Shown: positions 17,807 through 26,598 of the stretch, piece by piece | Position numbering within the stretch: position 1 is the first letter of the stretch | Layout of the letters: each line of letters starts with the position of its first letter | DNA from: Pontibacter sp. HSC-14F20 | Lineage (GTDB): Bacteria > Bacteroidota > Bacteroidia > Cytophagales > Hymenobacteraceae | Reading direction: 5' to 3' | Length of the DNA: 64,000 nucleotides | Assembly (NCBI RefSeq): GCF_019599265.1 | Contig: NZ_JAHZTC010000008.1 | Span: 62,001 to 126,000 of the forward strand | Translations under genes and position numbers: made by a program | Notes under the pieces: generated by a model | Database searches by the model: none | What the model saw: only the letters and a program-made list of their open reading frames with translations | Told to the model about the DNA's origin: nothing

Positions 17807-18817
17807 ATGGCCACGGTTTTTGTGACAGGCGGCAGCGGCCTGATTGGCAGCTATCTTATACCGGCACTCGTCGCGCAGGGCCACCGTGTGCGTGCGCTAT
17901 ACCGGGGCAAGGTGCCCGCTGTTGCACAGGCTGACCTGGTTGACTGGGTAGAAGGTGATATTTTGGACATAGCCTTACTGAGAAAAGCCTTGCAGGGCGT
18001 AGCGTACGTGTTTCATAGTGCCGGTCTGGTGTCCTATGCGCCGCAGGATGCCGAGTTGCTGCAGCAAGTAAATGTGGAAGGCACTGCCAATATCGTAGAT
18101 GCCTGTCTGGAAGCAGACGAGGAAATCAAGCTTTGCCATGTCAGCTCGATAGCAGCTATTGGCCGCAGCAAAGAAGCAGCTTCACTGAACGAAACCAGCA
18201 AATGGGATGCTGGGGAGAAGCAATCAGCCTATGCCGAATCGAAGCACTACGGTGAACTGGAGGTATGGCGAGGTATAGCCGAAGGGCTGCAGGCCGTGAT
18301 CGTGAACCCCTCCGTGGTGCTGGGGCCGGCTGACTGGAACCGCAGCAGCACCCGTCTGTTCAAGTATGTGTACCAGCAGCGACCATTCTATACGCCGGGC
18401 AGTGCCAATTTTGTGGATGTACGCGACGTGGTGGAGGCCATGCTGCGTTTGACGTTTTCAAATGTTTCCGGCGAAAGATTTATCCTGAATGCCGGGCAGC
18501 TTACTTATAAAGAGTTCTTCGGGGAGGCCGCCCGGTGCTTTGGCAAAAAGGTGCCCTCTTTCAGAGTTTCGCCGGCGCTGGCCGAGGTGGTATGGCGACT
18601 GGAGCATGCCCGCGCCTGGCTTACGGGTGGGCGGCCGCTCATCACAAAAGACACTGCCCGCGTGACCACAATAAGCCACATGTTTGACAATCAGAAAGTT
18701 CGCAAAACAACAGGTATGGAGTTCAGGCCACTGACCGAATCTATTGCCTGGACTTGCCAGGGTTTGCTGCAAATAGCACAGAATCAGAGAGGTCCGGAAC
18801 TGACCCGCGCAAACTAA
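17807..18817 (+). CDS. Extended short-chain dehydrogenase (NAD-dependent epimerase / dihydroflavonol-reductase-like)
   Basis: This 336-residue cytoplasmic enzyme has the Rossmann glycine motif TGGSGLIGSY at residues 7-16 and the catalytic Tyr142-x3-Lys146 (YAESK), with the Ser of HVSSIAAIG completing the triad. The VFHSAGLVSY and VNPSVVLGP blocks place it in the extended SDR group related to dihydroflavonol-4-reductases and 3-beta-hydroxysteroid dehydrogenases. In bacteria such proteins act on sugars, lipids or aldehydes; the substrate here is unknown. It begins 20 bases after the PHP phosphatase and ends 68 bases before the TPR gene. Confidence 0.88.
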   Translation: MATVFVTGGSGLIGSYLIPALVAQGHRVRALYRGKVPAVAQADLVDWVEGDILDIALLRKALQGVAYVFHSAGLVSYAPQDAELLQQVNVEGTANIVDACLEADEEIKLCHVSSIAAIGRSKEAASLNETSKWDAGEKQSAYAESKHYGELEVWRGIAEGLQAVIVNPSVVLGPADWNRSSTRLFKYVYQQRPFYTPGSANFVDVRDVVEAMLRLTFSNVSGERFILNAGQLTYKEFFGEAARCFGKKVPSFRVSPALAEVVWRLEHARAWLTGGRPLITKDTARVTTISHMFDNQKVRKTTGMEFRPLTESIAWTCQGLLQIAQNQRGPELTRAN

Positions 18818-18885
18818 ACTATTTGCAGTTTATAAATGTAGTTAAAAGACAAGAGCTGCCTTTTGCAGTTTGTGGGATATAGGAG

Positions 18886-20283
18886 ATGAAAGAGAATTTT
18901 GACGAGCACAGCGAGGATTCCGAACTGATCATCCGGTTCGAGCAGATGCTGGGAACAAACGAGACCGTTTTTTTTGACCTGACAGATTTTGAATATATCA
19001 TAGACCACTATACCGCTAACTTTGATTATAAGAAGGCGCTATTGGCCTGTGAATCCGCTATAGCACAGTATCCTTTCTCGACCGGGCTTCAAATAGACAA
19101 GGCGCAGCTGCTGGCCATGTCCGGCAACTTCGAGGACGCCATGGTGCTCATCGACCAGGTAGCCGAAGTGGAGCCGCAGAACCCCGATGTGCTTCTGACC
19201 CGGGGCATTATCTTTACGCAACGTGGCGAGTACCGCGACGCCGTAGACCATTTTAAAAAAGCGCTTGCCTTTGCTGAGGACCGCGACGATATTTATTTCA
19301 ACATCGGCCTGACATACCAGAGCTGGGGTAAGTTCAGCTCGGCCATTAAGTACTATAAGAAGTGCATTGAACTGAATGTAGAGAACGAGGCTGCTATGCA
19401 GGAGATTATTTACTGCATGGAGATAACTGGTTCTATGCGCGAGGAGCTTCCATTCTTTCAGGCCTTCATCGACAAAGATCCTTACTCGTATGTAGCCTGG
19501 TTTAACCTGGGCAACGTGTACAATAAACTGGGTTCGTACGACAAGGCCATCGCCGCTTACGACTACTCCACCATCATCAAGCCCGATTTTATCACGGCTT
19601 ACAACAACATGGCCAATGCTTATGTGTTTATCGGGGAGTATACCAAAGCCATCGAAGCCTTTAACGGGATGCTGGAGCACGGTTCGCCTTCGGCGGAAGT
19701 GTTTTGCAATATAGGTGAGTGCTACGAGAAAATGCAGCAGTGGGACCTTTCGCGCCGCTATTACCAAAAAGCTATTGACCTGGATCCGGAGATGGACGAG
19801 GCCTGGTTTGGCATCGGCGTGGTGCTGGATGCGCAAGGCAAGTGGTATGAGTCAGTACACTTCTTTAAAAAAGCTGTTACCCTCTATGATGACAGCGTGG
19901 ACTACTGGGTGGCTTTGGCATCAGCTGAGTACCATGTGGGGCATGTGGTGTCGGCGCTGGAAAGCTATGCACGTGCCGCTGAAATCCAGCCGGAAGACAA
20001 AGACATATACCTTAATTGGTCAATTATACTGTACGAGCAGGGCAATTTTGAGGAAGCAACTGAAATAATTCTGAATGCGATAGAGTTGCAACCTGACGAA
20101 GCAGAGCTGTATTACAGGGCTTGTGCCTACATGCTTTCGGCAGGAAAATACCGCGAAGCATACAATTATCTGGAAAATGCATTAATTTTGGACTTCGAAA
20201 AACATAAGTTGTTGTTCGAGTTCTTCCCTGAGCTTGAGTCACAGCGCGCATTATCCCGATTAATTGACCAATATCGCAAATAA
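18886..20283 (+). CDS. Tetratricopeptide repeat protein
   Basis: A 465-residue cytoplasmic protein made almost wholly of TPR units, for example YVAWFNLGNVYNKLGSYDKAI and YFNIGLTYQSWGKFSSAIK. The N-terminus is acidic (MKENFDEHSEDSELIIRFEQ) with no signal peptide. TPR arrays mediate protein-protein contacts; no enzymatic domain is visible. A purine-rich GGAG precedes the ATG. The stop codon overlaps the next gene's start (TAATG), which implies translational coupling with the ComA-like gene. In related genomes this TPR gene commonly neighbours the ComA-like and DUF368 genes (from memory, not checked), so the pairing probably has functional meaning. Confidence 0.85.
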   Translation: MKENFDEHSEDSELIIRFEQMLGTNETVFFDLTDFEYIIDHYTANFDYKKALLACESAIAQYPFSTGLQIDKAQLLAMSGNFEDAMVLIDQVAEVEPQNPDVLLTRGIIFTQRGEYRDAVDHFKKALAFAEDRDDIYFNIGLTYQSWGKFSSAIKYYKKCIELNVENEAAMQEIIYCMEITGSMREELPFFQAFIDKDPYSYVAWFNLGNVYNKLGSYDKAIAAYDYSTIIKPDFITAYNNMANAYVFIGEYTKAIEAFNGMLEHGSPSAEVFCNIGECYEKMQQWDLSRRYYQKAIDLDPEMDEAWFGIGVVLDAQGKWYESVHFFKKAVTLYDDSVDYWVALASAEYHVGHVVSALESYARAAEIQPEDKDIYLNWSIILYEQGNFEEATEIILNAIELQPDEAELYYRACAYMLSAGKYREAYNYLENALILDFEKHKLLFEFFPELESQRALSRLIDQYRK

Positions 20284-21071
20284 TGAACAGTAATTATATT
20301 CTGAACGGCCTGCCAGAGCGCGAGGCGAAGCCACGTGAGCGTGGTTTTACCATGGCTATGGACAAAGGCCTGAGCATTCGTGAAGTAGAAGACTTTCTGG
20401 ACGTAGCCGGCGAGTATGTAGACATTGTAAAACTGGGCTGGGCTACTTCGTATGTGGTGCCTAACCTGCAGAGGAAGCTGGACGCCTACCGCGCCGCTGG
20501 TATACCTGTTTACTTCGGAGGCACTTTATTCGAGGCATTTATCGCCCGCAACCAGTTCGAAGACTACCGCCGTGTGCTGGACAAGTATAAGATGACATTT
20601 GCGGAGGTATCGGATGGTTCTATCGAAATGAACCACGAGAAAAAGTGTGGCTACATCCAGACGCTTTCAGAGCAAGTGACGGTGCTTTCAGAAGTTGGTT
20701 CTAAGGACGCCGAGAAGATCATACCGCCTTACATGTGGATCAGGCTGATGCAGGCTGAGCTGGATGCAGGTGCCTGGAAAGTGATCGGGGAGGCTCGTGA
20801 AGGAGGTAACGTAGGTCTGTTCCGTTCCACCGGTGAGGTGCGCAGCGGACTGGTAGAAGAGATCCTGACCAAAATTCCGTTTGAGAAAATCCTTTGGGAA
20901 GCGCCTCAGAAAGCACAGCAGGTATGGTTTATCAAACTGTTGGGTGCCAACGTGAACCTGGGTAACATTGCGCCAAGCGAAGTGATTCCGCTCGAGACCA
21001 TCCGACTGGGATTGCGCGGTGATACCTTCACGCATTTCATCAACAACGGACAGCCGATCATAGACGCTTAA
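20283..21071 (+). CDS. Phosphosulfolactate synthase (ComA) family protein
   Basis: The 262-residue TIM-barrel protein matches the ComA family, which adds sulfite to phosphoenolpyruvate to give (R)-phosphosulfolactate, the first step of coenzyme M synthesis in some methanogens. Family blocks are MAMDKGLS, VDIVKLGWATSYV, IPVYFGGTLFEAF, EVSDGSIEM and the C-terminal LGLRGDTF. A Bacteroidota cell is not expected to make coenzyme M. A link to sulfonate chemistry, such as sulfolactate or the cysteate used in capnine-type sulfonolipids of gliding Bacteroidota, is possible but unproven; another activity on a similar substrate is equally possible. The start overlaps the TPR stop by one base, and a strong terminator follows. 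Confidence 0.85.
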   Translation: MNSNYILNGLPEREAKPRERGFTMAMDKGLSIREVEDFLDVAGEYVDIVKLGWATSYVVPNLQRKLDAYRAAGIPVYFGGTLFEAFIARNQFEDYRRVLDKYKMTFAEVSDGSIEMNHEKKCGYIQTLSEQVTVLSEVGSKDAEKIIPPYMWIRLMQAELDAGAWKVIGEAREGGNVGLFRSTGEVRSGLVEEILTKIPFEKILWEAPQKAQQVWFIKLLGANVNLGNIAPSEVIPLETIRLGLRGDTFTHFINNGQPIIDA

Positions 21072-21084
21072 TACAAAAAGATTC

Positions 21085-21125
21085 AAAAAAATTGCCCATT
21101 GGTAAACCCGACGGGCAATTTTTTT
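21085..21125 (+). terminator. Intrinsic terminator after the ComA-like gene
   Basis: A 13-bp stem (21085-21097 with 21113-21125), GC-rich at the loop end and closed by A/T tracts, ends the TPR-comA operon. Confidence 0.85.
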
Positions 21126-21155
21126 GTGTTTAGCCAAATCCAGATTATTAAAAGC

Positions 21156-22100
21156 ATGAAACGACGATCTTTAAAAGAACACCTGCTCCTCTATTTGAAA
21201 GGTATGAGTATGGGTGCTGCTGACGTGGTGCCTGGCGTTTCCGGAGGTACTATTGCCTTTATATCGGGCATTTACGAAGAACTGCTGGATTCCATCCGTT
21301 CTGTTAACGGTGAGGCGCTGCAACTGCTATCACGTTTCGATATCAAAGGTTTCTGGAAGCACATCAACGGGAATTTTCTGCTGGTGCTGCTGGCGGGTAT
21401 TTTCACTTCCATCTTGACGTTGTCTAATCTGGTGGTATACCTGCTGGCGACCTACCCGATTATGGTCTGGGGTTTCTTTTTTGGTTTGATCGTCGCGTCT
21501 GTTTTGGTGGTAGCTAAAAAGATAACGCACTGGCGGCCTGCCACTGTCCTGTTCGGGCTTATTGGGGCGGCCATGGCGTATTATATTACGGTGGCCGTGC
21601 CAATGCAAACACCTGAGGCACACTGGTTCGTTTTTATAGCGGGTGCCATCGCGATTTGTGCTATGATCCTGCCGGGGATTTCGGGGAGTTTCCTGCTGCT
21701 GCTCATGGCCAAATACGAGTTCATCATGAATGCACTCAAGGAATTTAAGCTTGACATCATTCTAGTGTTCGGTGTAGGTTGCGTAACTGGTCTGCTAACT
21801 TTTTCGCATGTACTTAACTGGATGCTGAAGAAGTACCACAACGTGACAGTGGCGCTCCTGACTGGCTTTATGCTTGGCTCACTGAACAAGGTATGGCCCT
21901 GGAAAAACACGCTCGAAACATATACAGACCGCCACGGCGAAGTGAAGCCGCTGCTACAGGAAAACGTATTGCCGGGGCAGTTTTCTCAAATGACAGGAGA
22001 GAGCTCATACCTGCTCTACACAGTATTGCTGGCCATTTTCGGTTTCCTGCTGGTATACCTGCTCGACCGTATGGCAGAACAACCTGCTGGCAAGGTATAG
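21156..22100 (+). CDS. DUF368 polyprenyl-phosphate transporter family membrane protein
   Basis: This 314-residue integral membrane protein is a DUF368 member. The two inverted family motifs are visible: GMSMGAADVVPGVSGGTIAF near the N-terminus and MILPGISGSFLLLLM in the middle, each followed by membrane helices; about eight to ten helices are expected. DUF368 (PopT) proteins have been shown in other bacteria to return undecaprenyl phosphate across the inner membrane for reuse in cell-wall and glycan synthesis. The ATG at 21156 (MKRRSLKEHLLLYLKG) was chosen; the upstream TTG lies inside the preceding terminator. aroE follows 19 bases downstream. Confidence 0.9.
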   Translation: MKRRSLKEHLLLYLKGMSMGAADVVPGVSGGTIAFISGIYEELLDSIRSVNGEALQLLSRFDIKGFWKHINGNFLLVLLAGIFTSILTLSNLVVYLLATYPIMVWGFFFGLIVASVLVVAKKITHWRPATVLFGLIGAAMAYYITVAVPMQTPEAHWFVFIAGAIAICAMILPGISGSFLLLLMAKYEFIMNALKEFKLDIILVFGVGCVTGLLTFSHVLNWMLKKYHNVTVALLTGFMLGSLNKVWPWKNTLETYTDRHGEVKPLLQENVLPGQFSQMTGESSYLLYTVLLAIFGFLLVYLLDRMAEQPAGKV

Positions 22101-22119
22101 GTTACTACAATATAAACGG

Positions 22120-22866
22120 ATGCACAGATTCGGACTCATTGGCAAAAAGCTGGGGCACTCCTTCTCAAAGCGCTACTTCTCAGAGAAGTTTGCACGGGAA
22201 GGTATAGCCGACGCTGCTTACGAGCTCTATGAGTTAGCTGCTATTGCTGATTTCCCTGCGCTGCTGGCCAGTGAACCTGAGTTAGTTGGCCTGAATGTGA
22301 CGGTTCCTTACAAAGAAGCCATTATCCCATACCTGCACAGGCTCGACAAAAGTGCTGCCCGTATCGGCGCCGTGAATACCATCAAAATTGAGGACGGCAG
22401 AACGACAGGCTACAACACCGACTTTATAGGATTCAGGGACACGTTGCAGCAATTTTACCCAGCGGATGAAGCTGCCAAAGCCCTGGTGCTCGGGACAGGC
22501 GGCGCGGCAAAAGCCGTGTGGGCTGCCCTGGACGAGTTGGCTATACCCCATACCTGCGTCTCCCGGAATCCTGCCCAAAATCAGCTGACTTACGAGGCCA
22601 TAACACCAGAGGTACTGCAGGCTTATACTTTGATTATCAATACGACACCGTTAGGGATGGCTCCTGCTACAGATACCGCTCCGGCTATACCTTACGAGGC
22701 CCTGAGTCCACGTCATTACCTCTACGACCTAGTCTACAATCCCCAAGAAACTCTGTTCCTGCAAAAAGGCCGCCTGGCTGGTGCACAGACCATAAACGGA
22801 TTGCCGATGCTCTACGCACAGGCCGATGCCGCCTGGAAAATCTGGTCGAACGAAAATCCCGGATAA
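22120..22866 (+). CDS. aroE: Shikimate dehydrogenase
   Basis: AroE (248 aa) reduces 3-dehydroshikimate to shikimate with NADPH in aromatic amino-acid synthesis. The substrate-binding N-terminus FGLIGKKLGHSFSKRYF, catalytic Lys65 in NVTVPYKEA and Asp101 in YNTDFIGF are present, followed by the NADP Rossmann motif LGTGGAAKAV and the C-terminal NGLPMLYAQADAAWKIW. It is slightly shorter than E. coli AroE (272), as is usual for Bacteroidota. It is 19 bases after the DUF368 gene, so co-transcription is likely. Confidence 0.95.
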   Translation: MHRFGLIGKKLGHSFSKRYFSEKFAREGIADAAYELYELAAIADFPALLASEPELVGLNVTVPYKEAIIPYLHRLDKSAARIGAVNTIKIEDGRTTGYNTDFIGFRDTLQQFYPADEAAKALVLGTGGAAKAVWAALDELAIPHTCVSRNPAQNQLTYEAITPEVLQAYTLIINTTPLGMAPATDTAPAIPYEALSPRHYLYDLVYNPQETLFLQKGRLAGAQTINGLPMLYAQADAAWKIWSNENPG

Positions 22867-22953
22867 AATATTGCGTTTATTTTATGTTATTTTGAAACTT
22901 TGTGGTAGGGCTGCTGCGTAAGGAGAATTAAATCACCCCTTACCCTTACACCC

Positions 22954-23355
22954 ATGATGCAGTTGACCTATCTACGCCAGAAAGCGCATGAGATAAATGC
23001 GGAGATTTACGCCCTATACCTGTCTGCCCGTCACCCGGACGTAAGATGGTATGTGCCGTTCCTGCTGGCTGTGGTCATCGGTTATGCTATTTCCCCCATC
23101 GATCTGATTCCTGACCTGGTGCCGGTCTTCGGTTTCCTGGATGATGTGGTATTGGTGGTGCTGGGTATACACACGGCCTATCAGCTGGTATCGAAAAGCA
23201 TACTGGGGCAGGCCCGTCTGCAGGCTTACGAAGTGCTGAGCCAGGAAGGCGAGGAAACCACTGCCGCTTACCAGATCATCGGCTATACCTGGGTTTTGAT
23301 CGCTGCACTTTTCGCTATCATGCTCTACAAACTTTTGTTCCTAACAGTACTCTAA
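22954..23355 (+). CDS. DUF1232 (YkvA-like) small membrane protein
   Basis: This 133-residue protein carries the DUF1232 core: RHPDVRWYVPFLLAVVIGYAISP, then the strongly conserved IDLIPDLVPVFGFLDDV, giving two membrane helices, with a further C-terminal helix (YTWVLIAALFAIMLYKLLF). The family is widespread in bacteria and its function is not established. Two in-frame ATGs (22954, 22957) are possible. It lies 87 bases after aroE and is followed by a hairpin that may end the transcript. Confidence 0.85.
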   Translation: MMQLTYLRQKAHEINAEIYALYLSARHPDVRWYVPFLLAVVIGYAISPIDLIPDLVPVFGFLDDVVLVVLGIHTAYQLVSKSILGQARLQAYEVLSQEGEETTAAYQIIGYTWVLIAALFAIMLYKLLFLTVL

Positions 23356-23382
23356 AACTTCTCTCACCTTAAAACAAACCCG

Positions 23383-23420
23383 GCGAAGGCCTTTCCATTT
23401 CGGAGAGGCCTTCGCTGTTT
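23383..23420 (+). terminator. Probable terminator after the DUF1232 gene
   Basis: A 10-bp perfect stem GCGAAGGCCT/AGGCCTTCGC (23383-23392 with 23406-23415) is followed by only a short T tract (TGTTTAT). Nothing else is evident up to the sigma factor gene at 23588. Confidence 0.55.
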
Positions 23421-23587
23421 ATACTCAGATTTTGTATTGTTAGCATATTTAATCTCAATATATTTACTGTGCAAATGTTGTCGGTGTGCTTTTATACCAG
23501 CCGATTAAGGTGAAAATATATTTTTTTATCCTTGCAACCATTGCCTCGCTATGGGAATCATAGGAGTGAAGCTAAAAGAAGAGGTGT

Positions 23588-24166
23588 TTGAAGCTTTTTA
23601 CAAAACCTAAGTCAGACGAGGAGAAACTCATAGAGGGGTGCATAGCCGGCAAGCGGGATATGCAGCGACTGCTCTATGACCTTTACTCGCGCAAGATGAT
23701 GGCGGTTTGTATGCGCTATGCCCCCACTAGCTTTGAGGCAGAGGATATGATGCAGGAAGGGTTTGTGAAAGTGTTTGCTAACATGGAGAAATTCAAGCGG
23801 GACTGTCCGCTGGAGTTTTGGGTGCGCCGCATTATGATCAACACCGCCCTGAAACAGCTGCGGCAGAAGTCGCTCATGACCGTTTCACATGAAACGGAGG
23901 AGGTCAGCAACATCGCGTCAGCAGATGTTAACCTGACGGGCTACTCTATGGACGAGTTGCTCAGCATGATCCAAAGCCTCGCTCCACGTTACCGCATGGT
24001 GTTCAACCTGTACGCCATCGAGGGTTACAATCACAAAGAAATAGGGGAGATGCTCGGCATTTCCGAAGGTACATCAAAGTCACAGTATTCACGTGCGCGG
24101 GCCATACTCCAAGGTATGCTCGAGCGCCAGGATAAAACATATCAAGAGCATGTCATCAGCCAATAA
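23588..24166 (+). CDS. ECF-type RNA polymerase sigma factor
   Basis: A 192-residue sigma-70 family protein with region 2 (LYDLYSRKMMAVCMRYAPTSFEAEDMMQEGF, then FWVRRIMINTALKQLRQ) and region 4 (LAPRYRMVFNLYAIEGYNHKEIGEMLGISEGTSKSQYSRAR). ECF sigmas redirect RNA polymerase to a small regulon when freed from an anti-sigma factor. No ATG is available near the N-terminus; the TTG at 23588 has a purine-rich AGAAGAGG just upstream and gives a full region 2. The next gene overlaps its last 17 bases and encodes a membrane protein with an anti-sigma-like N-terminus, which is probably its regulator. Confidence 0.9.
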   Translation: MKLFTKPKSDEEKLIEGCIAGKRDMQRLLYDLYSRKMMAVCMRYAPTSFEAEDMMQEGFVKVFANMEKFKRDCPLEFWVRRIMINTALKQLRQKSLMTVSHETEEVSNIASADVNLTGYSMDELLSMIQSLAPRYRMVFNLYAIEGYNHKEIGEMLGISEGTSKSQYSRARAILQGMLERQDKTYQEHVISQ

Positions 24167-25859
24167 CCCAAAGCGAAACAGTCTGGAAGACGAATTCCAG
24201 CGCCGCCTGTTCGATGCTGAGGCCAGGCCTGCCCCGGACCTATGGGCCCGCATCGACCACGACCTGACCGTGCAGGAAAACCAGGATTACAAGAAACGCG
24301 TGCTGTTTTACCGACAACTGGCCGCAGCCTGCTTCGTGCTGTTCGCCCTGACCGGCACCCTGCTGGCCTATTACTACAACAGCAGCCTGAACCAATCCGG
24401 GACTCAGCCAGGTATAGCCGCCACGCCGGCAACCAACTCAACAAATGCTGCCATAACTGTAGAGGAGGCCATGAAAGCCTATGCCGCACAGCAGGAAGAA
24501 ACTGCGATAGCGTATACCCCGGAAACCGTAGAATCAGAAGCCACCCAGAAAGTGGTAAGCACAACAGGTATGCAACAGACCAAAAACCAGGTTGTTGCTG
24601 AGACTTCCGAAACTAATGACGGCCCACAGGTAGGTGATTATTTCAACGTGGCACCGGGCTACAGTCCATACCTGGGCTATACACCGATGCCGTCTCGTAG
24701 CCGAGGCTACGTGTCGGGTGGTTTCCCAGGCAATAACGCTGGCGCTGTACAAGGCAATCCTTTTGCTTCCGGTAACCGCTATACCCAGATCATTACCTGG
24801 GAAAGCGTAACCATCACCTTCGGGAACAACACACAAGCTCCAGGCCAGCAATACCCTTTGCGTAGCCAATCGTTGGCAGCCAGGCCGCAGTCGTTTGCTG
24901 ACATGAGCGAAGCGCACCAGGCCGGTCGCCAGCAGGCGCAGCAGGCAGCGGAGGCGTCGCAGGTAAAACTTGCTGATCAGCAACCGAAAGCCGTGGAGGC
25001 AGCAACCAATGCAAGCAGCCGCTGGAGCCTGAACCTGGCTTACGTGCCGTCTGTATTCGATCAGAACATTGGTTTGCCAGACCCGCTCGCGATGCCACGC
25101 TCCGGAGGAAACATGTTCGGTATTGCGGCATCAGGACCAAGTGTCAACGCGTCAAAAGAGTCTTACCAGAACATATCAGCTGCGCGTGAGGAGTTTAAGG
25201 AAAGTACGCAGCCGGCCCTTTCTTTTGCTGTGGAGGCCAAGGCTGGTTTCAGGTTAAAAGAGAAATTGAAGCTATTGACAGGTATAGGGTATAGCGAGAG
25301 CAGATCCCGCTCCAAATCAAACTATGTCGTGCGCCAGTTCTGGGTGAAACCACGCTCCAACGAGCGTTACGAACTCAACCCATCCACCTTCTTCGTTTCC
25401 TCTTTAAACGACGGCTTCTCATCTGACTCTGTGAGTGTGGCCCGTACAGGCGATGCGTTTGCTACCGAGTACAAGTACCGCCACTTGACCGTGCCGGTAG
25501 GCTTGCAGTACGAACATGACATCAACAAAGACTGGTTTGTATATGCTGCCGCGGGTGTAGCCGCCAACTTCCTGCTGGAGTCCAGCGTGACGGCTTCTAA
25601 CCAGCAGGTACAGTCAGTGAGTTACACGGCCGATGACAACGACTCGCCTTTCCGCAACGTGCAGTTCTCCGGCAATGGCTCTGTGGGCGTTGGTAAGCGC
25701 ATTTCGCCAAACCTGACACTGGCACTTGGGCCGGAGGTGCGTCACTACTTCAGCACGCTGATAGCAGACCCGGACCAGGCCGCCGCTCCGCAGGGCAAAC
25801 CCTATGCAATTGGTATGAACATGAGCCTAAATTACCAGCTGAGCAGCTCCCGAAAATAA
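24150..25859 (+). CDS. Membrane protein: anti-sigma-like cytoplasmic segment, one TM helix, low-complexity linker, outer-membrane-type beta-barrel domain
   Basis: Start at ATG 24150, 17 bases inside the sigma gene. Residues 1-50 are a charged cytoplasmic segment (LEDEFQRRLFDAEARPAPDLWARID) like the N-termini of Bacteroidota anti-sigma proteins; 57-75 form one membrane helix (LAAACFVLFALTGTLLAYY). A Gln/Ala/Ser/Pro-rich linker runs to about 290. The remainder has the alternating strands of a PorT/OmpW-like barrel (LSFAVEAKAGFRLKEKLKLLTGIGY, RHLTVPVGLQYEHDINKDWFVYAAAGVAANFLL), ending near NMSLNYQL without a final aromatic. The overlap with the sigma gene implies coupling. Inference: the inner-membrane part restrains the sigma while the distal domain senses the envelope. 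An independent function cannot be excluded. Confidence 0.8.
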   Translation: MSSANNPKRNSLEDEFQRRLFDAEARPAPDLWARIDHDLTVQENQDYKKRVLFYRQLAAACFVLFALTGTLLAYYYNSSLNQSGTQPGIAATPATNSTNAAITVEEAMKAYAAQQEETAIAYTPETVESEATQKVVSTTGMQQTKNQVVAETSETNDGPQVGDYFNVAPGYSPYLGYTPMPSRSRGYVSGGFPGNNAGAVQGNPFASGNRYTQIITWESVTITFGNNTQAPGQQYPLRSQSLAARPQSFADMSEAHQAGRQQAQQAAEASQVKLADQQPKAVEAATNASSRWSLNLAYVPSVFDQNIGLPDPLAMPRSGGNMFGIAASGPSVNASKESYQNISAAREEFKESTQPALSFAVEAKAGFRLKEKLKLLTGIGYSESRSRSKSNYVVRQFWVKPRSNERYELNPSTFFVSSLNDGFSSDSVSVARTGDAFATEYKYRHLTVPVGLQYEHDINKDWFVYAAAGVAANFLLESSVTASNQQVQSVSYTADDNDSPFRNVQFSGNGSVGVGKRISPNLTLALGPEVRHYFSTLIADPDQAAAPQGKPYAIGMNMSLNYQLSSSRK

Positions 25860-25951
25860 TTTCTTATTTTTTTTAAAAGCCTTGCAACCCTTTGGTGCTT
25901 ATCGGACTCATATTAGTGTAAAGTGATTGGTTGATTTTAAATAAAAGCGCT

Positions 25952-26119
25952 ATGCAAATGATGCTGTTCATGAGATCCGTTCTGCAGACGCTGGTGGCCT
26001 TGGTGGCGGCCGGCCGCGAAAATATATCTGGGTGGTATGTATTGCTGGCGCTCTTATTTCTTTCTGTGCTGCTCTCGGGCTGTGCAATGCAAGACAATTC
26101 CTTTTTAGGCGGCTTCTAA
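25952..26119 (+). CDS. Putative tiny lipoprotein or lipopeptide precursor
   Basis: This 55-residue reading frame is not recognised. It has two hydrophobic segments: residues 4-20 and a second, very typical lipoprotein signal ending LLFLSVLLSGC with Cys near residue 44, followed by only eleven more residues (AMQDNSFLGGF). If processed by signal peptidase II it would release a 12-residue lipopeptide. It lies in a run of small lipoprotein genes behind the sigma/anti-sigma pair. An ATG at 25952 was chosen over the ATT-proximal in-frame start. It may not be translated. Confidence 0.4.
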   Translation: MQMMLFMRSVLQTLVALVAAGRENISGWYVLLALLFLSVLLSGCAMQDNSFLGGF

Positions 26120-26138
26120 ACCAGCCCCTTTCCACGCT

Positions 26139-26597
26139 ATGAAAAAAATGTTGGGGCTTGCGGCCATGGCCATCGTCCTGTTGGGGCTGGCAACAGGCTG
26201 CTCAAAATCAGATGAAAACATGCAACCGGTTGTAATTGAAAGCGGGCTGCGTGAGTCCGTGCAGGGCAAGTGGCGTATTGAGCGCGTCAACAACAAACTT
26301 TGCCGCAGTGGTAGCTGTACCTCTGTGATGTACACGGGCACCGAGACCGACTACTTTGAGTTTAAAGCTGATAGCGCTTACCTGCAGCGGGCAAGCCAGC
26401 AGCACGACAGGAGCGTGTACCGCGACAGCTTTAAGGCCGACTACTCGCAGCCAAATGCGTTTGTGCTAAGCAATTTCGGATGGTCAGCCCGGTTCAGGCT
26501 AATGCATCGGGATGCACGCAGGCTGGTGCTGGAAGGGACCTATTATGGATCAGACCCAAGTGCCATTTTTACAGACACATATTACTTGTATAAATAA
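26139..26597 (+). CDS. Small lipoprotein with lipocalin-like domain
   Basis: A 152-residue lipoprotein: basic N-terminus, hydrophobic stretch, lipobox LATG-C with Cys21, then a Ser/Asp/Glu linker. The mature part (VQGKWRIERVNNK, then alternating strands such as DYFEFKADSAYLQR and RRLVLEGTYYGSDP) resembles the lipocalin-like lipoproteins common in Bacteroidota, which begin with a G-x-W motif. Two Cys in NKLCRSGSCTS could form a disulfide. No function is known. It lies 19 bases after the tiny lipoprotein frame and probably shares its transcript. Confidence 0.75.
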   Translation: MKKMLGLAAMAIVLLGLATGCSKSDENMQPVVIESGLRESVQGKWRIERVNNKLCRSGSCTSVMYTGTETDYFEFKADSAYLQRASQQHDRSVYRDSFKADYSQPNAFVLSNFGWSARFRLMHRDARRLVLEGTYYGSDPSAIFTDTYYLYK

Positions 26598-26598
26598 A

